NCBI GenBank assembly: GCA_039619475.1
Contig: CM077116.1
Location: forward strand, 274,970,758 to 275,034,757
Length of the DNA: 64,000 nucleotides
DNA from: Icerya purchasi
Lineage: Eukaryota > Arthropoda > Insecta > Hemiptera > Monophlebidae
Direction: 5' to 3'
Notes under the pieces: model-generated
Told to the model about the DNA's origin: nothing
The model's database searches: none
What the model saw: only the letters and a program-made list of their open reading frames with translations
Shown here: positions 22,681 to 34,377 of the stretch, piece by piece
Layout of the letters: every line of letters begins with the position of its first letter
Position numbering within the stretch: the stretch's first letter is position 1
Position numbers and translations under genes: made by a program

Positions 22681-23239
22681 GGCCGGCATCAAATTGCAAA
22701 AGCGGACTGGGGACGTTTCCAGCTATGCGCAAAGGCAGCGGCATTGGTGGTGACACCGACGACGAGGCGGAATGGATAACGGACGCGATTCATTTCTCGG
22801 CGTTTGGGACGATCCCTCGCCGCCGGAAATGGCTCGTCCGTCATACCAACTGGTGGAACGTCGAAATCGCTAACTTCTGTGCTGAGGTGAATAGAACCAG
22901 AAGACGGTACCAACGGTGCACCAGGACACCGGAAAGAGAAAATAGACTCAGCGAATATCAGCGGCAAAAATTAAGGTAAGCTCGCCCGATCCGCGCCCAA
23001 AAAGCAGCGTCATTGCGGAAGCTTGTGCGGGAATCCAGTGCCCAACATTCGTGAGAATTGTGGTAAAAACTGGTCTCTGAGCAGGTCGGCCAGATGGCCG
23101 GAATTACACAAATAATGCATGGACCAGCGCGCGGCAAAGATGTTGAAGGCGGCGACATACAGACCAAGAAGGTCACTGTTAGATGCGTTAATACCGTTGT
23201 GACTACAACGGGGGACGCGGCCCCCGGTTCAAGGCTAAC

Positions 23240-24420
23240 CTCGTGACTACCTTAGCAGCAAGTGCAGACGAGTTCGACCAGTACGAGGAGGGAGCCAGCC
23301 GGCGACCATGCGAACTGGCCAGGTCACGGGACTCGATGAAGAGCCGGTGGAATTTCTCAGAAAGTATCGGGAAGCAGACGCGGCCTGCTTCGTCCGTCTC
23401 TTCAACATCTGCCACAGCCCAGGAAACTTACCGGCCATTTGGAAAGCGGCCGAAGTGTGTCCGATTTTTAAATCGGCTTACAAGAACTTCCGGTCCATTA
23501 CTAGTAATGGGCAAATGGTTGGGTGCTTGATGTTGGGTGGTCTGATGGCCGTCTTGGATAGTAAGACCTAGTTAGACGGGCGGCAATTTATTTACCGGAC
23601 GGGTACGAGCACAGAAGGTGCTGAGAACTACATCCTGGAGAATATCGATGGGGCGGCTGCAAAGTACGCTATCGGGCTGTTCTTTGATAAGACGGGCGTA
23701 TTCGACGTGGCCAGCTTGGGTCGGACTGTTCAAGATGTCTGCAGGACGGTTATGGAAGGTAAATTGCCGGCTTTGCTCGCGAGATACTTTTCCGACCGTC
23801 GGGTGGATCTCTCCTCCGGGGACGGTCAGTCTGTTGAGAAGTAGCTGGATAGAGGCAGCCCGCAGGGGTCTCGCATCGGACCCACAATGTGGCGGCTGCT
23901 GTTCAACCGTCTTCTTCAACAGCACTGGCTGGAAGGCGTGCAGCATGTGGCTCACGCAGATGTTTAGAAGGCGGCAGACGAAGATCCAACCAATCTCAAG
24001 TCGTTTCGTCTCATCATCGTTTTACCTGTAATGGGCAAATGGGTCTGACTGCCGTCTTGGAGTAGGTCCTGGTTAGACGCCCGGCAGTTTGGTTATCGGC
24101 TGGGATAGAACACAGATGACTCCTCATTTGTCGAAGGGGTGGCGACTGAATTCGTTATGGGGCTGTTCTTTGACATCACGGGCGCATTTGATATGGCCAG
24201 CTGGATTCAGATGGTTCATGAGATTTGTAGGGCAGGCGTGGAATGTAACTGGCTGGCTCTGTTTGCAAGTTACTTTTCTCATCGTCGAGCAACCATTTGC
24301 TCTGAAGACGGTCAGCCTGCTGAAAAGTGACTGGGCAGGGGCTGCCCACAGGGTTCGCGCACCGGGCCTGTGATGCGGCTGCTTCTGTTCAACCGTCTCC
24401 TTCAACTAATACCTTCCAGA
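23240..24420 (+). pseudogene. R1-like RT with a duplicated palm segment
   Basis: RT sequence begins near 23,240-23,500 (ARCFVRLF-like helix and KSAYKNFRSITSN). Two successive copies of the same segment follow. Copy 1 (about 23,560-23,960) contains AIGLFFDKTGVFDVAS and RGSPQGSRIGP. Copy 2 (about 24,060-24,420) contains VMGLFFDITGAFDMASWIQM and RGCPQGSRTGP. Each is preceded by similar FGYR/IYRTG sequence. The YADD-containing half is not seen after either copy. It could be a tandem duplication or two insertions of related elements. Confidence 0.6.
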
Positions 24421-24579
24421 TGTCCGGGAGAGACTGGAGAGGAAGTGGCTGGTGACGACCAAGTACACTTTGATTTTAGCCAATAGGCCGAGGATGGCTT
24501 CTCAGTGAAGCTGCCTACAGGTCATTCCTCGGCGCTCTCGCCGGCGCATTTTCCAACGCCGGAATTATAACCAATGGGC

Positions 24580-24948
24580 GCTAACTAACTGATCTAACTG
24601 GTAAGTTCATTTGTTAGCCATATGGTTTTGGTATTGGTGCAAGGTGTGTGAAGACATAAAGCCATGTAGCACATCGGGTGGCTGGCGGGTATTATAACAG
24701 CTAGTCCATGGTGCCGACCAAGTACCTTACTTGGAGGATCATCGGACATGGATTTGATGAGGTTCAAGCGCAATGAGACTCCACCGTCCGAGTAACAACT
24801 GCGGAGCATGTTCTCGAATTTCATGTTACTGTAGTCTCTGGGTCTTCTGACCCAGACGGCACTGGTGAGCCCGAGTTGTCGGCTACACTCCCAGCAAGTG
24901 TCAACTCTGCAATGGCTGAGGTTGGACGCGATAGACAGCTGTAGTTTT
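24580..24948. other. GC-moderate non-coding tail of the R1-like region
   Basis: No coding signal. A short inverted motif, GGGTCTTCTGACCC (24,840-24,853), could be part of a 3' UTR. It ends where the copy-A repeat begins. Confidence 0.35.
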
Positions 24949-25930
24949 CGTAATTATATATGATGCGAAATCTGGGATCTCTGCGTATTCGTGTATATTT
25001 TTTAATTAAAAAGCGATAGTTCAAAATTAAAAGTAATGAAAAATTATCCTGCTCTTCGTAACGAACGCTACCTTTTATACAGTCAGCTCCTGTCATTAGG
25101 TCTCCCTACTCCCTATAACTCTTCCTTTATCCTCTCCTTTCCTTCATCTTCTGTGGTGTCGGCACTGCTGTCCTTTGTTGCGTCCATTTCGGACCGCTTA
25201 GTTATTTAATTTATTAGCTTAGTTTTCTTGTTGTTGGGTCAATGCCGCTGGCGCGCCCAAAAAACAAAAAAAAAAAAAGAAAAATTATAAAAACAAGTTC
25301 GGTCAAGCATGATGGGATTCCGTATGTTAAGTTAACGCTAACTATAATCATAATATTGAATTCAAAAAAAAAAAAGGAATTTGATTTTTCCCGCTACAAA
25401 GAGGACGAGGAAGGTAATTTTTGGTGATTTTTTGAAATTATCGCCATCTTGAAAATTTCGTTAAAAAAATGAAATACTAGTTCGTTCCCGATAAATAGCG
25501 ATCTTTCCAACGATATATCACATGTCCTGCAAAAAAAATAGTTTTTTCCAAAATTTCGAGCTATTAACGCTCTGAGGGTCTAATTTTAAAGCTGGAAACC
25601 CATATGTTCCAAACTAGAATACGCGAATGCGCATATTTTTAACCGCGTTCAAAATTTTTATCTTTAATACTGGCAGCGCTAAGCAAGGGAGGACATGTCA
25701 TTTTCCGCGCTTTTTTGAACTTTTCGGCATCTTTGAAAGTTTCGTTAAGGAAATATAATGTACACATATAATGTCCTAGTAATGCATTGTTCGTAGATTT
25801 TCCACTTCGGGAGCATACCGTTTTGATATGATGGAAGATTTTGTGGAAATTATATTAATGTGATACGATATGTTCTTGTTTATATAACAGAGAAAAGTGA
25901 TTTAAATATTAATAATATATACTTGGATAA
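24949..25930. repeat. Interspersed repeat, copy A
   Basis: Begins GTAATTATATATGATGCGAA and matches copy B (34,378-35,790) along its length, apart from an insertion in each. No coding capacity is evident. Within it, sequences such as GTTCCCGATAAATAGCGATC and GAACTTTTCGGCA recur in the diverged copy C at 36.3 kb. Confidence 0.8.
25048..25278 (+). mobile_element. Short 5'-truncated retroelement inserted in copy A
   Basis: A 231-bp block ends in an A-rich tract and is flanked by GAAAAATTAT at 25,038-25,047 and 25,279-25,288. Copy B at ~34,466 has only one such site, so B is the empty-site allele of the repeat. The block has the C/T-rich, A-tailed look of a non-LTR 3' UTR. Confidence 0.75.
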
Positions 25931-27835
25931 TTTTTAAAAAAATAAAAATTAATTTTCTCGTCTATCGTAAGTGATTTCTTGGCGTGCGCTAATATCCTAG
26001 CGACTAAGTAGTGAGTCTACGATGATATGTATAGTTTGGATAGTTAATGGGACAAAAGAATATCAATCAAGGACGAACAAGAGAACTGGTGGCGTGTTAA
26101 ATACAAGCTTGATAATGCATTGCAAAAAATATATATATTGTAGCCATTTTTGATGTGTAAAAATCTTCATTATTGCATGTTTTGGAGAAGAGCGTGTTCG
26201 ATCAGTATTGCAGCATAGAACCACATTGCTTTCCTACCTGAAATTAATGTTAGTAGAATTTGAGGTGTGTGAGACATGATCGAAGGTTTATGATAGAATA
26301 AAATATATATGAATATTAAGGAACTGTATCAATGAGTACCGAAATTGATAGTGCACTTTCATAAGGTATTACAATAATACCGATACAGAAAAGTTATGAA
26401 CGATTACTAAAAATGTGATGAGGATCAAAGTTAATTTTTAGTGTCGGGATAGTATGCTACAGTTAATTTTGAAAATTTACCACAGGATTGTTTTGGGGAA
26501 ACGTATAATAGAAGGAGAAAAAAGAGTAATATATTAATTTAAATAGCATAAGTGTATACTTAAACTAATTTGATGTCATAGCACTGAATTTTTAAAATGT
26601 ATAACAGGAGGAAAAAATCATGAGGACTTCAGTGTGTGTAAAAACTGATGGAGCGATTTTGTAGGATTTTGCAATAATGAAGATATTAAAAAAGTTGTGT
26701 ACTATCAGTAGAAATGATATGAGGAGTAAGTTCATTTTTGGTACTGAGTTAGTATGCTTAAACTAATCCTAAAAAATGTACTGTGGAAAGAAAAAGAAAA
26801 CGATGTATGATATTAATTCTTAGTAGCGAGATAGTATACTTAGATTGATTTTGAAAATTGATAATTTATTACCTGACAAGTATGATGTGTGCAGATATAG
26901 AGAGGGTACGTTTGCATGGTTCTGTGGCAGTGATGGAGTTGGAAAAATATTATATGCAATAGATTAAAAAGATTGTTTTTTTTTGGTTGTTTTGGGGCAC
27001 GTCAATAGTGGAACTTACCCAACGCAAGGAATTGTACATTATATAAGGAAAAGATTAGAAATTGAAGAAATAAAGAAGTCCAACAAAGGAACTATATTGA
27101 GAGAGGGGAATGCAAGAATGGAGTGGACACTATAAGGAGTAGGAAGGTCAAGGCGCTGAAGACTAGAATACAGAGTAGAACGTTAAGGTAAAGAGAAGAG
27201 TTGAATTAACTTTTTGATATTGGGATAGTATACTTGGATTAATTTGAAATATCTCTCGTCGGAATTTCTTTTTATACCCTCAAGAATGCCATCGCGGTTT
27301 TATAACTAACCTCGAAGCGCAAATGAAATCAGTAAAAATTCAGCTGCGGAAGAAAGGTCTAAGCCGGTATTAACCGGTTTGTATTTGTTTGCGTTGGTTT
27401 TCGGAAGGTGTTTTTTGCACCGATCATACTGTCTAAAGGATTTTTTTATTTCCTACGTCCATCTACATTTAAGAAAGAAGAATTAATTATTAAACGATAA
27501 CTAAAAACGGAGGGAGAAAGGTTTAAGAAAATTGTTTTTAATAAATATATATATATATAAATGAATGTTTGATTGTACGTTTGCATGTTTGTTTGTCCCA
27601 TATGCGCTCCTGTACTGCTGGACAAATCATGATAAAATTATCAGGGTGTACACGAGTTGTCCCAATGTAGGTTTTAAGGTAAGGCTGTGTTTTCTACCCC
27701 CTCTCCTTCATGATATATAAGGTTTTAAGTAGTTGAGATGCGCGAATAAAAAAATAATTGCTTTTTATAAAAATTTAAATTAAATGATTACCATGGTAAA
27801 TAATAGCTAGCTTAATTACAGTAATCTACAATCTA
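25931..27835. other. Non-coding stretch with a diverged four-fold motif
   Basis: No gene seen. A degenerate ~45-bp motif built around GGGATAGTATACTTNGATTAATTT recurs near 26,430, 26,730, 26,813 and 27,206, suggesting an old tandem or dispersed repeat. An AT microsatellite lies at 27,547-27,560. Confidence 0.4.
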
Positions 27836-27849
27836 TATTCAAATCAAGA

Positions 27850-28803
27850 GGCTGTGGTCCGGTACAATGGAATCGAATCGGAAAAGATTAGAATTGGAAA
27901 GGGTGTAAGGCAGGGGTGCTTGTTATCGCCTGATTTATTTAACGGCTTCGCAGAGTTGATATTGAAGGAAACGTTTAACGGAAATAAATACGGAGTAAAG
28001 ACAGCTGGTAACAGAATACATGCAATTAAATTTGCCGACGATCAAGTATTGTTAGCGGAAAGCCCGAGAGCGCTGGCAAACATGGTTAGTGAATTATACA
28101 CCAAAATGGTGAAGCATGGGATGCGTATCAATATCTCAAAGACAAAAGCGATGGTTATAAGCAGAACGCAGCAGCAAGTCCATATCGTGCTGGAAAATAA
28201 AGTCATTGAGCAAGTACCTACTTTTAAATACTTGGGACAAATAATAACCCAGAACGTTCATTGTACGCCAGAAATACGTAAAAGAATGGCAATAGGCAAG
28301 CAGGCGTTTAAAGATAAATACTCGCTACTGACACAGCGAGCAATTTCAATGCAATTGCGGAAACAACTCATGAAAATTTTCGTCTGGTCAGTCGCACTGT
28401 ATGGTGCGGAAACATGGGTGCTGAAACGAGCTGATTGTAAACATTTGAAATGTGGTGCTGGCGGAAGCTACTGCGAATAAGTTGGACGGAGAAAATTAGT
28501 AACCAAGAAGTGCTCGATAGAATCGAAGAGAGAAAAACTATACTGGAGCGGATATGTAAAACTCGGCTGGATTGGTTAAGGCATTGCGGTCAGAACATAG
28601 TATAATCAAAATCAGTATCGAAGGAAGAATAGTATAGGAAAGAGACCGCGTGGGCGTCCTCGGATGACATTAGTGGACGCATTTTTAAAAGAAACCAGCT
28701 TACGGAACTACACGGAATTGAAGAGGACAGCAATGGACCGTATCAAGTGGAGGCAAATAGTGCTGGGGCGAATCAGCCAGACGGCTGTCACATGATGATG
28801 ATG
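27850..28803 (+). mobile_element. RTE-like retrotransposon 3' end
   Basis: An RT fragment is followed by a very short 3' UTR and a terminal (TGA)n run (ATGATGATGATGATGATGG at ~28,791), the characteristic ending of RTE-clade elements. The 5' part, including the endonuclease and RT motif A, is absent. Confidence 0.75.
27854..28480 (+). pseudogene. RTE-like RT fragment
   Basis: GKGVRQGCLLSPDLFNGFAE, IKFADDQVLLAES (FADD active site), INISKTKAMVISR and FKYLGQIITQN, then SVALYGAETWVLKRA. After a frameshift near 28,460 the last helices continue (LRISWTEKISNQEVLDRI) and a basic tail (KRPRGRPRMTLVDAFLKET) reaches about 28,780. It is related to, but distinct from, the fragment at 15,975-17,198. Confidence 0.75.
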
Positions 28804-29004
28804 ATGATGGTAAATAATGAACTTTAGATAACATTTTAAATTAATTTCTAGCGTAAGTAAATATATATCGTTCTGTTACTTCTCTTTTTTTTCGTTACTG
28901 AAATCATTAAACCTCCATGACATGTTTCGACATACAAGTCGCCCTTCTAGCCTAAGTTCTGTACCCAGCGCGAAGATTTTAAAAAAAGGGTAGTGTGTTC
29001 TATT

Positions 29005-29422
29005 CAAGGCCGTGTCCACGGGGGGGTTTTGGGGGGTTACCCCCCCCCATGAGAACTGAAATAGTTATTATAAATACAAAAAAATCTGAAAAAAATCACA
29101 AATTTAAAATAAATATTGATGATTTTTTAGGGTGTTTTTACCTACTTTTAAAAGAAAAAAGAAAAATATGCTGCATATTTTTAGGTACTTCATTAATATT
29201 TTATGCAAAAAAAATTTTATTACGAGTATAATTAATAACATATGTAATTTTTATTAATGTTCATATACGGGGTAATTCATTTATGTAAATTATTAATATA
29301 TAAATCAAAATGATGGAAATTATTAATAGTATAAATATTAGTGAAAAATGTATTATAAAATAAATATGCAAAGAAAATTTTCAACCCCCCCCCCCCCTTC
29401 CAAAATTCTGGGCACGGACCTG
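29005..29422. mobile_element. hAT-type MITE with C/G homopolymers near both ends
   Basis: 418 bp, flanked by GTTCTATT at 28,997-29,004 and 29,423-29,430. Ends read CAAGGCCGTGTCC and, from the other side, CAGGTCCGTGCCC. Poly-G/poly-C blocks sit inside each end, and the core is very AT-rich. The same family is at 63,549-63,954 in the opposite orientation. Confidence 0.8.
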
Positions 29423-29431
29423 GTTCTATTC

Positions 29432-30150
29432 GTTCTTACACAAAAATAAAGAATTCTGCATACTCATCTTATTTAAATCTGATGTCAAACACAATACATT
29501 TACTCAATGTGCTGAAAACGTTTGTAGGACACTAGAGCTTCTCTTCAGTTTATTATTTGTGCACTCTCCCTACTACATGAAATCTATTTTAGGCGTTTAG
29601 CCTCGGTGCTTAGACATATTTGAGAAACATAAATTATAAAATGAAATCGTAACAAACCGACAGGATATAAAAAGGCGCGGAATTAAAGGTAACTGTGGTT
29701 CATTCAACGGAAATGTACGGATAGAAATAATTCGATAAAATTCGAGGTTGTTGCTGAATGTTTAATATTGTTCATATTCGAATTGGGGTTCTTATTTCTT
29801 TACTTAAGATAATGTATTGTTCAGAAATATTTAAAACCTGTTATTAAGAAAAAAAAATACTAACGCACGTGCCTTAATTTATTAATTCAATTGATTAGTC
29901 TTTTTATTTTCCTATTCCCGAAACGTCACGTTATTTATTTACTGAAATATTGATTTATTATAATAACGGAATTAATATAACCCATCCAATTAAGTATTTG
30001 GTATTATATTAATTTCCATTTTACAGTTTTTTACAATATATATAGTATATTTTTACTATTAACTTAAAACTAAATTATTTTTTCGCGATTTTATTTCTTC
30101 AATTGCAAATTTATTTCGTACAAGTTATTTTATATCATAATTACAGAGTG
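29432..30150. other. Non-coding AT-rich spacer
   Basis: No ORF or repeat recognised. A TATAAAAAGGCGCG string at ~29,667 looks promoter-like but has no gene behind it. Confidence 0.4.
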
Positions 30151-30152
30151 TC

Positions 30153-30191
<39 letters not shown>

Positions 30192-30225
30192 AGTATATGA
30201 AAAACATCATCTCTAAAATTACATA

Positions 30226-30606
30226 TTACACAGTATTCAGAACCAAAAATCTTAAATTTATATAAATATACCTTAAATAAAGTTGATCATTTTTAAATCT
30301 ATCTAGTGTACTTGGGCAAAATTGATACGTTGTTCCATTATAATTACTATTCCGTATTTCTTGAAATTTATTTATATAAAATTTATCCATAAATTTTTTC
30401 ATTTGTTTTACTTTAAGTAGTTTTTCTTCATATTCGAAAAATGGTATATTATACATGTATATTAAGTTATTGAACGGATGATCTATATTAATATTATTTT
30501 TAATTGTGATCATGCTTATATGTTTTTGTATTTTATATTCAATTGGCTTAATACCAGCTATAACGGTAGCCGACAAATAACTGATTGTTCTATACGATTT
30601 AATCAT
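30226..30606 (-). pseudogene. C-terminal ORF2 segment, minus-strand I-like element
   Basis: About 126 Lys/Tyr/Ile-rich codons on the same strand just before the TAA tail (SATVIAGIKPIEYKIQKHIS, then FCPSTLDRFKNDQLY). The position fits the thumb/connection region; RNase H is not seen. Extreme AT content makes homology hard to judge. Confidence 0.45.
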
Positions 30607-30916
30607 TTTTATAACTCTATAAGCCTTTCAAAAGTTTTTAACATCTTTTGAAATTTATTAGTTTTTAACATTTCTACATATATTATACTATTATAAAGTA
30701 AGTTAGGTAAAATTACACTTTTATAATTTATACAGTTTTAATTATTATACAACTTAATTAAAAATTATATTATGAATTTGTTTATTTTGGTTTTAACATA
30801 AGTAAAATGCTCATAAAATTTTAAATTACTGTTTATTATTACATGCTCAAGTATTTTATTTGTTTTACATAGTAATGGTCTATTACTATATTTTTTATTA
30901 AATATCATATATAATT

Positions 30917-31327
30917 TTATTTAGTTTCGTTAATTTTAAGATTAAATTTGTTCAGCCAATTCGCTATTTCTATGTACACTAAATTTATTTTATTTTCTGA
31001 AACTTTTTCATTTCTATCTGCAAGTACAACTGCAATATCATCTACAAAGGATCTTGACATGGTTAGGTAATATATCTTATATAATTGAGAAAAAACTACA
31101 TTCCGCAGATATGGGCTCAACACGGACCCTTGTAATACACCCATATCTAATTTTTGCTTTTTTTGTACGTTACCTATTTCAATATAAGTATATCTATTTG
31201 CGCAGTATTTATTAATATGATTTAGTATATTATAATCTATGCCTATTTCCTTTAATAATTTGATTAAACTATTTAAATCAAAACTATCGAAAACCTTCGC
31301 TATGTCTAGAGTGGCATTAGGCAACAC
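30917..31327 (-). pseudogene. RT catalytic half, minus-strand I-like element
   Basis: TLDIAKVFDSFDLNSL (motif A Asp), GVLQGSVLSPYLRNVVF and RSFVDDIAVVLAD (the YxDD box as FVDD), then WLNKFNLKINETK. All palm aspartates are present, but the polypeptide is separated from the N-terminal half by a frameshift and stops at 30,917. Confidence 0.7.
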
Positions 31328-31749
31328 AAATAGGAATTGCTTTTAAAGTAAGTTATTATCTTTAAAATATTCCATATTGCCAATTCTGTTGATTTCCCCG
31401 GCAAAGCACCGTACTGGTCTTCGTTAATTACGTTATGCTGTAGAATAAAGTCTTTTAATTTATTTAATATACACTTTTCATAAATTTTACTATAATTTGA
31501 TAAAAGGGAAATCGCTCTATACGAACCAGATAATTTAAAATTTTTATTCGTTTTTGGCAATATTACTGTCTTTGCTATTTTCCATTTTTGTGGATAGTGT
31601 TCATATTGAAATAATAAATTAATTAATTTTGTAATAACTTCCGGGTATTTTCTATTAAAATTTCTCAGAAATCCATTTGATATTTTATCCAACCCACAAG
31701 CTACGCTATTCTTAAGATTATCAATAATTAATGAAGCTTCTTTATTCAC
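31306..31749 (-). pseudogene. RT N-terminal half, minus-strand I-like element
   Basis: NSVACGLDKISNGFLRNF, KWKIAKTVILPKTNKNFK, GSYRAISLLSNYSKIYEKCI and EDQYGALPGKSTELAI are RT motifs preceding the catalytic Asp. The frame shifts at about 31,320 into the next segment, which carries motif A and the active site. Confidence 0.75.
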
Positions 31750-32689
31750 TGAACCTGTTACGTTATTTTTATGTAATTTCTGTTTAAACGGTTTAGAATT
31801 TAAATATAATGTCTTATACTAAATAGATTTACTTTTTATTGATCACTATGAGCATAGTTATCTAACGTAGGTATATTTAACTTTGCATTCTTACCAAGTA
31901 AAATCTTATATTTCAATCCAAAAACTGCCTTATCATTTAGCAGGTTCTTCCAAGCTTACAGTTTTGTCCGTTTTATCATAAGTTTATGTTTCTTGAAATT
32001 GTTCTTATAATCCTTATAAAAATTTGCTTTTACATTAAAATTTTAAAAATTCTTATATAAGTTACTAATTAAATACTTTAATCTATGTAATGTAGGGTTC
32101 CACCAATAAACTGCCGTTTTCGTGAGTACTTTACTAGAGTTCTGTATTATACTATATTTACATATTCTCGGAATTTATCTAACCATTTGACTATATCATT
32201 TATTGAATTACATGCTACAGTTAAATCTATTATATGATTAAATTTAGTGATATTTACATCTAACTTATTATAATTAATCTTTGTAATAAATTCTTTATTA
32301 TATTCAATATTAATTCGCAATTCAAACGTTATGTAAAAATTATCACTATAATTTATTTCGCAAGATACTTTCCAATTTCTAATTACCTGTATAATATTAT
32401 TTGTTATTAGCGTTAGGTCAATTGTACTGCATTGTTTGTTTCTTTTGAAAGTATATTTATCTTTAATATTTAATATATATAAGTCAAAATATTGTATTAA
32501 ACTATATATAGTTCTTTACCTCTTGAATTCTTAACTTTATCCCAAAGTGAATATCTTGCATTTAAATCACCAAGCATTACAAATTTACGTATGTTATTAT
32601 TACTTATATATATATATACACTTAAAAACTGAAAATAATAGCTAAATCCCTTCAATCTTTAAGGGTGATCAAGTTCCGGTCAAATTTCA

Positions 32690-33120
32690 AATTTAACGTC
32701 CAACCAAAGCTTCTTCTAAATATTTAGCAAAATCAATTATGGGAGTCAGTTGTACTCGTCAGCGAGTGATTCCTTATTAAAAACACTTGGCCCAATTCAT
32801 AACGCCGCTATTCGCATGATACTTGGCGCCCATCGTACATCCTCAGCTAAAAGCCTATGTCCGTTAGCTGGTGTCCCACCTTTATCTTAAAGCAGAAAAT
32901 TCTTCGTTTACCGCGATATGCTTTCATGGGCTGCGGTGAGTCACAGTGACGTAATTATAGAGCCTGACATTCCCAAAGATAATCTACCTGAAGTCAATGC
33001 AATTTTGTTCCAAAATAACATAAAGCCTAACTTTACACCCAGAATGGACTATTCAAAACTACCTCCACCCTGGGCTTCTTTTCAGGTAGAAGCTATTACA
33101 ACCCTCACCGATAACTACTG
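32690..33120 (+). pseudogene. I-like ORF2 connection-region fragment, plus strand
   Basis: IHNAAIRMILGAHRTSSAKS, CPLAGVPPL, then after a stop RDMLSWAAVSHSDV and INYSKLPPPWA-like sequence (LPPPWASFQ at ~33,060). These correspond to the region between RT and RNase H in I-type ORF2. It is cut at both ends, and a hAT fragment follows directly. Confidence 0.55.
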
Positions 33121-33145
33121 CGTGAAGTCAATGATGCTCAAAATT

Positions 33146-33949
33146 ATTTTCAAACAGAGAGACTAAATATACATCAATGTGCTCAGAAAATAAGTGCTTT
33201 ACAGAGCGTATTAGAAGAAAAACGAAAGAAATTCGTGGATGACGCTTTAAGATATGCTAAAAGTTTATGTGAAGAGATTGAAATTTCTTTTCAGCATATA
33301 TTTGGCGACGGAAGTAAACATGTTGAGATTTCGTTCGAAGATGACTTGAGGCGAACAATGTTTTCTTCAATAGACGGAGTAATTGCTGAAATTCGAGAAA
33401 GATTCCAACAGCTGCAGAATCTAGCGCAAAAATATGATTATTTAAGACCATCTGTGATATCAAGCTCCTCAAGACATTAATAAAGAACAATTCCAGCTCG
33501 AGCGCGTACGTTTACGAGCTTTCGTAGCTGCAACAGACCCAGATTGTAAAAAAGAGCTCATTAAGTCCGGCTCTCTGGATTTATTAAAATATATTATCGA
33601 GTCCAAACTTGAAGATGGCTTACCAAACATTGTCATAATATTAAGAATTTTTTTAACATCTGTCATCAGTAATGCCAGTTGCGAGAGAAGCTTCTCTAAA
33701 CTAAAGTTAATCAAAAATTATCTCAGATCGATTATGTCCGCGTTGAGGCTATCAAATTTAGCTATTCTGGCAACTGAACATGCATATTGATATTGACAGT
33801 TGTATAAAAGATTTTTCTATGAAAAAAACACGCAAAGTTCATTTTTAATTAATAAAAAAATTTAAAGTTGCTTTATTTGACTTTTACTAATTTTCTTGAC
33901 TAATAATTAACATAGAGGGGGCGGCAAAAACCCACGCTACGCCACTGCA
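33146..33949 (+). mobile_element. hAT (ZMYM1-like) transposon 3' remnant with terminal repeat
   Basis: The coding part 33,170-33,480 (ALQSVLEEKRKKFVDDALRY, SFEDDLRRTMFSSIDGVI) continues after a frameshift to 33,790 with TSVISNASCERSFSKLKLIK, the hAT C-terminal dimerisation motif. The end at 33,914-33,949 reads, inward, CAGTGGCGTAGCGTGGG, a typical hAT terminal repeat. The catalytic core and left end are missing. Confidence 0.7.
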
Positions 33950-34377
33950 TAATCATAAGTATTATTTATGAAAAAACCGTTATATTACAAATAATTTTTT
34001 AATAATAATATTTGTTACTTTATTTTAAATATTCGGATACGCAATTTAGCGAATATACCATTTATCAGTTCTATAAAAAAAGTTCATTTCATCAGAATAT
34101 TTTCGAAACCGAAGTTACAAAGAAACTATTGAACGATCCTGCAACAGTATTAAGTTCCGACGTAGACGTTTCGGAGGGTTTGAACCCTAGAGCCTCCCTC
34201 AGATACGGCTCTGATTGTATATGTAATAAAAGAAATAAATAGAAAGAAAATATCGAGATTATTTAATTATTTTTCTCAATACCTGAGTGCATTGGTTACA
34301 ACGAGTACATGTATGTGTGTTATGAATAACAGAATATTTTTACATCGTCATTTTTATTACGATATAGATGTAGTTCT
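33950..34377. other. Non-coding spacer
   Basis: A 76-codon ORF at 34,012-34,242 has no recognisable feature and is probably chance. Nothing else seen. Confidence 0.4.

Larger units (their letters stand above)
21576..24580 (+). mobile_element. GC-rich R1-like retrotransposon remnant
   Basis: Base composition rises sharply compared with the flanks. Order is gag zinc knuckles (21,667-22,008), endonuclease (21,986-22,680), then RT (23,240-24,420), all on the plus strand. No poly-A is seen. The knuckle spacing and GC-rich codon use suggest the R1 clade (R1/TRAS/SART-like). Many stops and frameshifts. Confidence 0.65.
30151..32640 (-). mobile_element. I-like retrotransposon on the minus strand with (TAA)n tail
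   Basis: Reading leftward: decayed endonuclease (about 32.6-32.2 kb), RT (31,749-30,917), a C-terminal segment (30,606-30,226), then at 30,152-30,190 an ATT/TAA repeat, which is the 3' terminal repeat typical of I elements. It is exceptionally AT-rich, and the ORFs are broken into pieces. Confidence 0.7.

Noticed and set aside
24839..24853. Short palindrome as a transcription terminator
   Set aside because: Bacterial-type terminators do not apply in this eukaryotic context, and no T run follows.
29660..29680. TATAAAAAGGCGCG as a host promoter
   Set aside because: No ORF or transcript-like structure follows on either strand.
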